Assembly: GCF_001556865.1 (NCBI RefSeq)
Contig: NZ_LSJY01000070.1
Coordinates: 1 to 64,000, forward strand
Length of the DNA stretch: 64,000 nt
Origin: Sphingobium sp. CCH11-B1
GTDB lineage: Bacteria > Pseudomonadota > Alphaproteobacteria > Sphingomonadales > Sphingomonadaceae
Direction of reading: 5' to 3'
Position numbers and translations under genes: made by a program. Positions 35,887-43,723 of this stretch are shown piece by piece (positions within the stretch are counted from its first letter, which is position 1; the number at the start of each line of letters is the position of its first letter). The notes under the pieces are model-generated. The model saw nothing but the letters and a program-made list of their open reading frames with translations. It was not told the DNA's origin and made no database searches.

Positions 35887-38174
35887 CAGAAACGTGCCGA
35901 CAGACGCATGTAATAGGATCGACCGTTCAGCCCGATGGGCGTCTCCTCTCCGGTGGGAAAGCTGCCGCCGGTTGCTGCGATGACATTGACCTGATCGGCG
36001 ATCTGGTCGGGTCTGGCGTCGAAGAGGTTGAGGACCCCCGCGCCCAGCCGCACGCCGGGCACGACCTCGTAACCGGCCGATACGTCGACCGTGGTCTTGC
36101 CGTCGAAGGTCTGCGTCGCCGACAATGGTGCTGAGGTATAGGTGCCGAACGCCGCGACATTGAGGCCGGCATCGAACCAGCCATGTGTCAGGGACGCCTG
36201 TGCCGTGATCTTGTCCTTGGGCTGGGCCTTGGTGATGAAGAGGATGGATTTGTTCGCGAGCAGCGGCAGGCCAGGAATGGCGGGGTTCGCGCCAAGCCGA
36301 TCGAGATCGGTGATGAAACGGCCATAGCCGGCCGAAACGGCGAGCCGCGAGTCGGGGGCGATGCTGCCCTGCCAGCGCGCCGTTACTTCCACGCCATCGG
36401 TCGTCGTGTCGATCGCGTTGGTGAAGAAGCGGACCTGCTGGAAGCTGGTGATGCCGGCATTGGCGAGGATCGCTGCGACTGCGGCGCCACCGAGCTGCTC
36501 GCTCAGCGCAATCCGGTCCCGGATACGGATGTGGAAGTAGTCGGCGGTGAAGGAAAAGCCGCCGAATGGACCGATCACGACGCCCCCGGTGATGTTACGC
36601 GATCGCTCGGCCTTGAGCGGGACAGCGCCCAGCGCCCGGGCAACCGGATCGGACACGGGAAGCGTTCCCACGGTGACGAGCTTGCCCGCGCTCAGTGCGC
36701 CGGCGACGGCGCTGAAATATTGCTGCTGCAGTGACGGCGCCTTGAAGCCCGTGCCGATCGTGCCGCGCACCGCCAGCCCGCGCAGGAGATCGTAGCGCGC
36801 CGTCGCGCGCCAGGTCACCCGGCCGCCGAAATCGTCATAATGGTCGTAGCGCGCTGCGCCACCAAGGAGCAGATGGCGAACTGGACGCCGTTCGATGTCG
36901 AGAAAGGCGGCATAGGCGTCGCGCCCGGCGCTGGTCGGATTGCGCGGATTGAAGCCGGCGAAGCCATCGGCGCCGAGCCCGAAATAGGCGGCGGGCTCGC
37001 CATCGCGGATGCTGTAGCGCTCGTGACGATATTGGCCACCCGCCGCGATGTTGCCGCCAGCTAGGACGCCGTCCAGCGAATGCGAAAGGGTAAGGTCGGT
37101 CACATATTGATGATAGGCGACGCCGCCTGAATCGAACCGTGTCGGACTGTTGAGGCCGAGCGAGACATTGGCCGTGTCAAACACGTCGAAGTCGGCCTTG
37201 TTATATCCGTAGCTCTGGCTCAGATCGACCTTGATCCCGGCAAGGTCGCCGGTCGCGCCGACGGTGGCACCAATGTCCCAGATATGCGGCTCGATAATGG
37301 GCAGGAAGCCGTTCGGGTACAGCGGCGAGAAGCCGGGTACGCGAAAGCCCGCGCCGTTGTTGGAAATCTTGCGGGTCAGCGTGCCAAAAGAATAGAGGTT
37401 GAACGCGCCGGCGGGCAGTTCAGCGTCAAATGCGGCGCTCGCGATTCGCGACCTGGGATCGCCGATCCTGTAGGTCACCCGTCCAAAGCGTTGGTCAATG
37501 AACGCGCGGTTGGTAGGCTGCTCGGCGCGGGCCATCGCGCTAAGCGTCACATGGCCGCCGTCGCCGATCGCGAAACCATGGCTTGCGCCGAGCGTGACAT
37601 TCTCGCCGTCGCCTTCTTCCGTGATCCCGGCCTTGAGATCGGCGGTGCCGCCGGAGGCGTTGGACTTCAGGATGATATTGACGACGCCAGCAATCGCGTC
37701 CGACCCATATTGCGCTGCGGCACCGTCGCGGAGCACTTCGATCCGCTCGATCGCATTTGCGGGGATACTGTCGAGGTCGACCGCCGCCGATCCACGACCG
37801 ATGCTGTTGTTGACGTTGAGGACGGCGTTGGCATGCCAGCGCTTGCCGTTGACCAGCACCAAGGTCTGATCGGGCGCGAGGCCACGCAAGGTAATCGGCT
37901 TCGTGTTGGCCGCCGTGGCGGTCGTCGCCGCGCGCGCGAAGTTGACCGAAGGTTCGAGGAAATTGAGCGCCCGACCAAGGTCGGCGTAGCCAGATGCACC
38001 GAGCATCTCTCCGGAGACCACATCGATGGGTGCAGACGATGCAAGCACGGCACGTCCGGCCGATCGCGTCCCGGTTACGACGATGTCGCTGTTCGGCTCA
38101 TCGACCCCAATTTCTTGTGCTTGCACGGCACTCGTAAAGAGCAGCGCGCTCGTCAGCAAACCAGTTCTGTGCAT
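35886..38174 (-). CDS. TonB-dependent outer-membrane receptor 2
   Basis: 762 residues. Signal peptide to about 19 (VQA-QE), TonB box SDIVVTGTR at 29-37, plug about 45-170 (ITLRGLAPDQTLVLVNGKRWH, IERIEVLRDGAAAQYGSDAIAGVVNIIL) and a barrel with the terminal strand SYYMRLSARF. The plug GLAPDQTLVLVNGKR resembles receptors for larger organic substrates rather than siderophores (inference). AAAGGGG lies before the ATG. Coupled to the phoD2 remnant in the same TGATG manner as receptor 1. It seems intact although its partner is broken. Confidence 0.9.
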   Translation of the reverse strand: MHRTGLLTSALLFTSAVQAQEIGVDEPNSDIVVTGTRSAGRAVLASSAPIDVVSGEMLGASGYADLGRALNFLEPSVNFARAATTATAANTKPITLRGLAPDQTLVLVNGKRWHANAVLNVNNSIGRGSAAVDLDSIPANAIERIEVLRDGAAAQYGSDAIAGVVNIILKSNASGGTADLKAGITEEGDGENVTLGASHGFAIGDGGHVTLSAMARAEQPTNRAFIDQRFGRVTYRIGDPRSRIASAAFDAELPAGAFNLYSFGTLTRKISNNGAGFRVPGFSPLYPNGFLPIIEPHIWDIGATVGATGDLAGIKVDLSQSYGYNKADFDVFDTANVSLGLNSPTRFDSGGVAYHQYVTDLTLSHSLDGVLAGGNIAAGGQYRHERYSIRDGEPAAYFGLGADGFAGFNPRNPTSAGRDAYAAFLDIERRPVRHLLLGGAARYDHYDDFGGRVTWRATARYDLLRGLAVRGTIGTGFKAPSLQQQYFSAVAGALSAGKLVTVGTLPVSDPVARALGAVPLKAERSRNITGGVVIGPFGGFSFTADYFHIRIRDRIALSEQLGGAAVAAILANAGITSFQQVRFFTNAIDTTTDGVEVTARWQGSIAPDSRLAVSAGYGRFITDLDRLGANPAIPGLPLLANKSILFITKAQPKDKITAQASLTHGWFDAGLNVAAFGTYTSAPLSATQTFDGKTTVDVSAGYEVVPGVRLGAGVLNLFDARPDQIADQVNVIAATGGSFPTGEETPIGLNGRSYYMRLSARF

Positions 38175-38568
38175 GGGAGCCCCTTTCCAGGGACAGCCTT
38201 AATGATATGTCACCGCGCCGGTTAGTGATCGCATCGGCACATGTGTTGCGGATTGATCAACAGCAACGTCATCAAAGTGAAATAATCACATGAGCGGAAA
38301 ATCGATGCCGATTCAGCTCCGGTCCATTTCCTGACGGTTGCTCGGGTGCTTATGTCGATCGGCAACTGCATTGCCAATCCAATTGGGCAAGGCGACCTCC
38401 ATCGGCGCATCCGACACCGTCGTCCTGTTGCCAATCGACATGATCGCCAAAACGGTGTCGAGATCAGCAGCGGCTGAAGCCGTGGATCGGGTACAGCTCG
38501 AGCCATCGCTGCAGGATGCGCTATACTGGCGAAGAAGCTGCGGCTCACGAGTAGGATACAGCGGCAAG
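38175..38568. other. 394-base intergenic region between TonB receptor 2 and tRNA-Ser
   Basis: No credible gene. Short open frames exist on both strands, but they have no ribosome site and no recognisable domain; one on the minus strand starts inside the tRNA. The half near the receptor contains a palindromic operator candidate (38245-38267) and must hold the receptor promoter; I could not assign -35/-10 boxes with confidence. The half near the tRNA abuts its 3' end, the usual attachment point of integrating islands. No integrase fragment or direct repeat of the tRNA end was recognised. Confidence 0.6.
38245..38267. promoter_or_regulatory. imperfect palindrome upstream of TonB receptor 2
   Basis: Arms GTTGC (38245-38249) and GCAAC (38263-38267) flank the perfect 8-base palindrome TTGATCAA (38253-38260), with 3- and 2-base spacers. 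It is 71 bases upstream of the receptor start. Operator candidate. Confidence 0.4.
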
Positions 38569-38658
38569 TGGCGGACAGGGTGGGATTCGAACCCACGGTG
38601 AGCGTAAACCCACGGCGGTTTTCAAGACCGCTGCCTTAAACCACTCGGCCACCTGTCC
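38569..38658 (-). tRNA. tRNA-Ser (anticodon UGA)
   Basis: 90-base gene including an encoded CCA. Acceptor stem GGACAGG/CCTGTCC, anticodon stem GCGGT/ACCGC with loop CTTGAAA (anticodon TGA, plus-strand 38622-38624), a long class II variable arm and the T-loop TTCGAATC. It decodes UCA and related serine codons. Its 3' end points toward the TonB/PhoD block. Confidence 0.97.
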
Positions 38659-38753
38659 TTTGACCGACGCTTCCTAGCGTGCCGCGCGCCGATGCCAAGC
38701 GATAAATGCCGGCGCGCCGACACAGGCCATCGGTTCATCGCCTCGGAGGAGCG

Positions 38754-39854
38754 ATGACGGCGATAGGGGATTCACCTGCGGCATGGGCTGTGCAACAAAG
38801 GGGCATGGGAGATTCTCTGCGCTACATCCTGCCATCCGCCCTGCTGGCCCTCACCGCGATCTTCGCCGGTATAGCGCCGGCCCAGCGTGCCGATGCGCAG
38901 GACGACGCGGCTTTCCAGACCTATCTCGAAACATTGCGACCCAAGGCACGGGCAATGGGGATCAGCGATGCCACGCTGAACGGCGTGTTCCCGACGCTGA
39001 CCCCTAATCCGCGCGTCATCCAGCTGGACCAGAGCCAGCCGGGCGGCGGCGCCTATTCCCCCATCCCCAATTTCGAACCCTATCGGCGGACCCATGTCGA
39101 TGCGGCGCGCATTGGTCGCGGGCGCAGCGTCTATCAGGCGAACCGTGCGCGGCTCGGGCGGATCGAGGCGGAAACCGGCGTTCCGGAAGAGATCATGGTC
39201 GCCATCTATGGCCATGAGACCAATTACGGGTCGTACACTGGCGATTTCGACCTGATCCGGTCGCTGGCGACATTATCCTGGGAAGGACGCAGGCGGGCGC
39301 TGTTCGAACCGGAACTGCTCGCTACCCTCAAAATGCTGGACAACGGCGTGCCGCGTAGCCGGCTGGTGGGCAGCTGGGCGGGCGCGACCGGCTATCCCCA
39401 GTTCCTGCCCAGCGTCTACCTGCGCGTCGCCAAGGACGGTGATGGCGACGGCAAGGCGGACATCTGGACCAGCGAGGCTGACGCGCTCGCCTCCATCGCC
39501 AATTATTTCGTGCAGTCGGGGTGGCGGCGGGGGCAGCCATGGGGTGTGGCGGTGATCGTCCCATCCGGGCTGGACCGCACGGCGCTCGCCGCCCGGACGA
39601 CGCCGGCCCGCTGCCCGCGCGTGTTCAACCGGCACAGCCGGTGGCTGACCATGGCGGAATGGCGACGGCTGGGCATCGCGCCCGCTTCGGGCGCATGGGC
39701 GGCCGATGATGTCCTGGCGACGCTGCTGGAGCCGGACGGGCCGGGCAGGACCGCCTATCTGCTGACCAGCAATTATCGCGCGATACTCGATTATAATTGT
39801 TCCAATTTCTATGCCTTGTCGGTGGGGTTGCTGGCGGATGCGGTCAAACAATAA
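38754..39854 (+). CDS. MltB-family lytic murein transglycosylase
   Basis: 366 residues. A hydrophobic signal segment at about 23-45 ends near ADAQ. The transglycosylase domain (SLT_2/MltB fold) spans about 50-345, with the catalytic Glu155 in IYGHETNYGSYTGDFD and the family block SWAGATGYPQFLPSVY. It cleaves glycan strands of peptidoglycan to 1,6-anhydro products, which feed recycling enzymes such as AmgK/MurU. ATG 38754 has GGAGGA just upstream but gives a long n-region; ATG 38805 is the alternative. No lipobox cysteine. Overlaps rlpA by 17 bases. Confidence 0.9.
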   Translation: MTAIGDSPAAWAVQQRGMGDSLRYILPSALLALTAIFAGIAPAQRADAQDDAAFQTYLETLRPKARAMGISDATLNGVFPTLTPNPRVIQLDQSQPGGGAYSPIPNFEPYRRTHVDAARIGRGRSVYQANRARLGRIEAETGVPEEIMVAIYGHETNYGSYTGDFDLIRSLATLSWEGRRRALFEPELLATLKMLDNGVPRSRLVGSWAGATGYPQFLPSVYLRVAKDGDGDGKADIWTSEADALASIANYFVQSGWRRGQPWGVAVIVPSGLDRTALAARTTPARCPRVFNRHSRWLTMAEWRRLGIAPASGAWAADDVLATLLEPDGPGRTAYLLTSNYRAILDYNCSNFYALSVGLLADAVKQ

Positions 39855-40830
39855 GGGGGTGGCGCTGGCCGCCATGATGCTGGCTTTGGGCCTGTCCGGG
39901 GGCTGGGCGGAGGCGCAGGCGGGACCGGACGGAGCGGCGGTTCTCGGCGCGCCCTTCACCGTCGAAGGCGTGACCTACACCCCGGCTGATCCCGCTTATT
40001 ATGACGAGGTCGGCTACGCCGCGTCGCAGCAGAGCGGCGGCCCGGATGGCAAGACGGCGACAGACGAGTCCTTTGTGCCGACTGCCGTCACAGCCTCCCA
40101 CAAGACGCTTCCGCTGCCCAGCTATGTCGAGGTGACGGCGCTGGACAGCGGTCGCACTATCCTGGTGCGGGTCAACGATCGTGGGCCGATGCGTAATGAT
40201 CGCATCATCGCCCTGTCCAGCGGCGCAAGGGAACAGTTGGGCATCGTGGGAGACGACGCCGCCGTGCGCGTCCGTCGCGTCAATCCGCCCGAGCAGGAAA
40301 AGGCGGTGCTTCGTGGTGGCGGGCGAGCGGCCGAACGGCTGGAAACCCCCGCGCCCTTGCTGAAGGCATTGCGGGGCAAGCTGCCGCAGCAATCAGCGGC
40401 AAATATCTCGCCCCGATCCAAGCAGGGCGCGCTAGGCAGGAAAGCCGCGACAGCGCCGGCAAGCACGGAGGTCGCGCCCTCGCGTCCCGGAGCGGATTTC
40501 GACCGACCGGCGCCTCCGCCCGCCACGGTCGCCCCGGCTTTAACCAGCCCGACCCGCAAACCGCCCGCCGCGAAGGAGGCGGCGGCGATGCCGAGCCCGC
40601 CTGCCAACGCTGCGCAGGGGCGCTACGACGTACAGATCGGCGCTTTTTCTTCACAAGCGCGTGCGCAGCAGGTGGCGAAGAGCGCAGGGGCGCGCGTCGA
40701 ACAGGCGGGCACGATGTGGCGTGTTCGGCTCGGCCCCTATCCCACGCTTCAGGCCGCGCAGGCGGCCATAAAGGCAGCGGCAGCGAAGGGGTTTGAGAAT
40801 GGCCGGATCGTCAGTAATGACGCGCGATAG
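39838..40830 (+). CDS. rlpA: RlpA-like septal ring lytic transglycosylase with SPOR domain
   Basis: 330 residues. Signal peptide 1-27 (no lipobox Cys, unlike the E. coli lipoprotein). A double-psi beta-barrel RlpA domain (about 35-150) has TASHKTLPLPSYVEV and VRVNDRGPMRNDRIIALS. A Pro/Ala-rich linker (about 165-255) follows. A C-terminal SPOR domain (about 255-330: YDVQIGAFSSQARAQQ) is expected to bind denuded glycans at the septum. It lies between mltB and the D,D-carboxypeptidase gene, an operon of wall-remodelling enzymes. Confidence 0.92.
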   Translation: MRSNNKGVALAAMMLALGLSGGWAEAQAGPDGAAVLGAPFTVEGVTYTPADPAYYDEVGYAASQQSGGPDGKTATDESFVPTAVTASHKTLPLPSYVEVTALDSGRTILVRVNDRGPMRNDRIIALSSGAREQLGIVGDDAAVRVRRVNPPEQEKAVLRGGGRAAERLETPAPLLKALRGKLPQQSAANISPRSKQGALGRKAATAPASTEVAPSRPGADFDRPAPPPATVAPALTSPTRKPPAAKEAAAMPSPPANAAQGRYDVQIGAFSSQARAQQVAKSAGARVEQAGTMWRVRLGPYPTLQAAQAAIKAAAAKGFENGRIVSNDAR

Positions 40831-40877
40831 TCACGGCGCGTCCGCACATGATTCCATTTATTGAAGGCCCTTATCCG

Positions 40878-42041
40878 ATGAAGAAGAGCGTTGCCCTCCT
40901 CCTTGCCGCTGGGTTGCTGGCGCAGCCGCTGATCGCCGCCGCGCCGCCCTACACCAGCGAAGCGCCCATCGCCTATATGAAGGATCTGTCGTCGGGCGCG
41001 GTGCTCTATGACAAGGGCGGCGAGACGCGGATGCCCCCGGCTTCCATGGCAAAGATGATGACGGCGCATGTCGCTTTCCGCCTGATCCAGAAGGGCGAGC
41101 TGAAGCTGGACACGAAATTCACCGTGCGCCCGGAAACATGGAAGCAGTGGCATGGCCCCCAGGCAGGATCGACCATGTTCCTGTCGGCCGGCGAGCAGGT
41201 TTCGGTTGAAAATCTGCTGCACGGTATCGTGACCCTGTCCGGCAACGATGCCTGCGTCGTTCTGGCGGAGGGTATTGCCGGGACCGAACAGGCATTCGTC
41301 GCGCTGATGAACGAGGAAGCCAAGCGCCTGGGCCTGAAGAACAGCCATTTCGGCACCAGCAATGGCTGGCCAGACGAAGGCGTTACCTATGTGACGGCCG
41401 AGGATCTGGCGAAGCTGGCGCAGGCGACCATCGAAGAGACGCCGGATCTCTATAAACGCTTCTACGCCACCACCTCCTTCACCTGGGGGAAGACCATGGG
41501 CGGAGCGGACATCAACCAAGCGAACCGCAATCCGATTCTTGGCAAGATCGCTGGCGCGGACGGCCTTAAGACCGGCCACACGGAAGAGGCGGGCTATGGC
41601 TTCACCGGCTCTGCCGAACAGGATGGCCGCCGCCTGGTGATGGTCGTCGCGGGACTGACCAGTTTCAACGGCCGCATCTCGGAATCGGTGCGCTTCATGG
41701 ACTGGGGCTTCAAGGCGTGGAAGGCGCAGCCGCTGTTCAAGAAGGGACAGACGGTCGAGACGGCGGAGGTGCAGATGGGCAGCGCGACCAGCGTGCCGCT
41801 CGTCGCGCCGCAGAACCTGGCGGTCACCCTGCCGCGCACGGCGTCCGCCAATGTGCAGGTGAAGGTGGTCTATACCGGCCCGATCAAGGCGCCGATCGCC
41901 AAGGGGCAGCAAATCGCCCAACTGATCGTCCAGACGCCCGACACGCCGCCTCAGGTGATGCCGCTGGTGGCGGGTGAGGATGTCGGCGAAGCCGGTTTGT
42001 TCGGGCGGCTGTGGAACGGCATGAAGTCTCTGTTCGGGTGA
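40878..42041 (+). CDS. dacC: D-alanyl-D-alanine carboxypeptidase (penicillin-binding protein 5/6 family)
   Basis: 387 residues. Signal peptide 1-21; serine active site Ser56-x-x-Lys59 (SMAK), SGN at 121-123 and KTG at 231-233. A C-terminal beta domain (about 290-370) is followed by a short amphipathic tail (LFGRLWNGMKSLFG) for membrane attachment. It trims the terminal D-Ala from peptidoglycan stem peptides in the periplasm. The ATG at 40878 follows GAAGG. Its stop overlaps the tmk GTG start (GTGA). The dacA/dacC choice of symbol is by family only. Confidence 0.94.
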   Translation: MKKSVALLLAAGLLAQPLIAAAPPYTSEAPIAYMKDLSSGAVLYDKGGETRMPPASMAKMMTAHVAFRLIQKGELKLDTKFTVRPETWKQWHGPQAGSTMFLSAGEQVSVENLLHGIVTLSGNDACVVLAEGIAGTEQAFVALMNEEAKRLGLKNSHFGTSNGWPDEGVTYVTAEDLAKLAQATIEETPDLYKRFYATTSFTWGKTMGGADINQANRNPILGKIAGADGLKTGHTEEAGYGFTGSAEQDGRRLVMVVAGLTSFNGRISESVRFMDWGFKAWKAQPLFKKGQTVETAEVQMGSATSVPLVAPQNLAVTLPRTASANVQVKVVYTGPIKAPIAKGQQIAQLIVQTPDTPPQVMPLVAGEDVGEAGLFGRLWNGMKSLFG

Positions 42042-42664
42042 GCCGAGGGCGGTTCATCACGCTGGAAGGCGGCGAGGGCGCTGGCAAGTCGACCCAGTTG
42101 CGCGCGCTCGCCACCGCTTTGCGCGACGCAGGATTGGACGTGGTCGAGACACGCGAGCCGGGCGGCAGCGAAGGGGGGGAGGCAATCCGCACCCTGTTGC
42201 TGACCGGCGGGGCGGATCGATGGAGCCCGCGCGCCGAAGCGTTGCTGTTCGCGGCGGCGCGGGCCGATCATATCGAAAGGACGATTCGCCCGGCGCTGGA
42301 GCGGGGTGCATGGGTATTGTCTGATCGGTTCCTCGATTCGAGCCGCGCCTATCAGGGGCAGGGCGCGCTGACCGACGCCGACATATTGGCGCTGCACCGG
42401 ATCGGCAGTGACGGGTTCCTGCCCGACCGCACATTCTTTCTGACGCTGCCGGAAGAAGAAGCCGCTGATCGGGCGAAGGCGCGCGACGGCGACATCAGCG
42501 ACCGTATCGGCGGACGGGCAAGCGAATTCCACCGCGCCGTGGCGGATGCCTTCACCCGCTTCGCCGCGCAGGAGCCGGAGCGTTTCCGCACGGTCGACGC
42601 TGCCGGCCCTGCTGCGGAGGTTACCGCGCGCCTGATGTCGATGCTGGCGGATCTGCTGCCATGA
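42038..42664 (+). CDS. tmk: thymidylate kinase
   Basis: 208-residue dTMP kinase, cytoplasmic, producing dTDP for DNA synthesis. Walker A GGEGAGKST at 10-18, the DR(F/Y) motif in LSDRFLDSSRAYQGQG and the lid region are present. The GTG start at 42038 overlaps the carboxypeptidase stop by 4 bases, and the stop overlaps the holB ATG by 4 bases, so the run is translationally coupled. An earlier in-frame GTG at 42011 is less likely because the family begins near here. Confidence 0.97.
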   Translation: MSRGRFITLEGGEGAGKSTQLRALATALRDAGLDVVETREPGGSEGGEAIRTLLLTGGADRWSPRAEALLFAAARADHIERTIRPALERGAWVLSDRFLDSSRAYQGQGALTDADILALHRIGSDGFLPDRTFFLTLPEEEAADRAKARDGDISDRIGGRASEFHRAVADAFTRFAAQEPERFRTVDAAGPAAEVTARLMSMLADLLP

Positions 42665-43629
42665 CGACGGTCCTGGGCCATGACGCGCAGGCCCGATCGA
42701 TGATGGCGGCGGCAAGCAGCGGCCGCATGCATCATGGCTGGATACTTGCCGGTCCCAGGGGCGTGGGCAAAGGCCTGTTTGCGCGCGCGCTTGCGATGCG
42801 GTTGCTGGCCGATGCGGCGGGGCCAGCGGTTGGCGGAGAGGGGCTGGGCGCGCCAGACAATCACCCCATCCGAAAGCTGATCGAGGCGTCCGCCCATCCT
42901 GATTATGCGGAACTCGCCCCACTGGAAAAGGACGGCGTCACCGCGCGCAACATCAGCGTGGATCAGGTGCGCGGGCTGCAGCGGCTGATCCAGTCCGCGC
43001 CGTCCCTCTCTTCGCGGCGGATCGTCGTCATCGACAGCGCCGACGATCTGGAGCGTGGCGCGGCCAACGCGCTGCTCAAGACGCTGGAGGAGCCGCCCGC
43101 CGACATGCTGTTCCTGCTGGTCAGCCACGCGCCTGGAAGGTTGCTCCCCACCATCCGGTCGCGCTGCCGCACCCTGCGGTTCGATGCGCTGGACGAAGGT
43201 GCGATGCGCGTCATCCTCAAACGGACAGATGACAGCCTGTCGCCGCGAGAGATCGACGCGCTGGTTCGTGCGGGGCAAGGATCCCCCGGTCAGGCCTTGC
43301 GCTATGCCGGACTCAATCTCACGGAAATCGAGGATATATTGGCGACGCTCTCCGCGGAGGGCGATCCGGACAATCGCCGCCGCCTGGCTCTGGCCAAGTC
43401 GTTGGCGCTCAAATCCGCAAAGCCGCGTTATGAGGCATTTTTGGAGCGGGTGCCCGCCTTCATCGCCCAGGCGGCACGCGGCCGCACCGGGCCTGCCTTG
43501 GGGAAGGCGCTGGACCATTGGGAAAAAGCGCGGCATCTGGCGGGCGGCGCGGTAATCCTGTCGCTGGAGCCGTCCGCCGTCGTCTTCGAACTCGCGGGGC
43601 ATGTTGCGGCGCTCGCCAGCCCTGACTGA
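42661..43629 (+). CDS. holB: DNA polymerase III subunit delta'
   Basis: 322-residue clamp-loader subunit of the AAA+ family. GPRGVGKG is the P-loop; IDSADDLERGAANALLKTLEEPP and the SRC motif (TIRSRCRTL) are conserved. It works in the replisome with tau/gamma and delta to load beta clamps. The tmk-holB-metG-tatD order is a common alphaproteobacterial cluster. ATGA overlap with tmk. Confidence 0.95.
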   Translation: MTTVLGHDAQARSMMAAASSGRMHHGWILAGPRGVGKGLFARALAMRLLADAAGPAVGGEGLGAPDNHPIRKLIEASAHPDYAELAPLEKDGVTARNISVDQVRGLQRLIQSAPSLSSRRIVVIDSADDLERGAANALLKTLEEPPADMLFLLVSHAPGRLLPTIRSRCRTLRFDALDEGAMRVILKRTDDSLSPREIDALVRAGQGSPGQALRYAGLNLTEIEDILATLSAEGDPDNRRRLALAKSLALKSAKPRYEAFLERVPAFIAQAARGRTGPALGKALDHWEKARHLAGGAVILSLEPSAVVFELAGHVAALASPD

Positions 43630-43723
43630 CGGAGCGCCCGCGCTGGCGGCGCACCATGCCTTTTGCGCAATTTCGAAGTCGTCGCATGTTCCATCCGGGC
43701 GGAAATCGCTTTAGGGAGGCGGC

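Noticed and set aside
38222..38596. Open frame beginning MGSNPTLSA over the tRNA-Ser
   Set aside because: A typical artefact of translating a tRNA 3' end; no ribosome site and no protein-like continuation.
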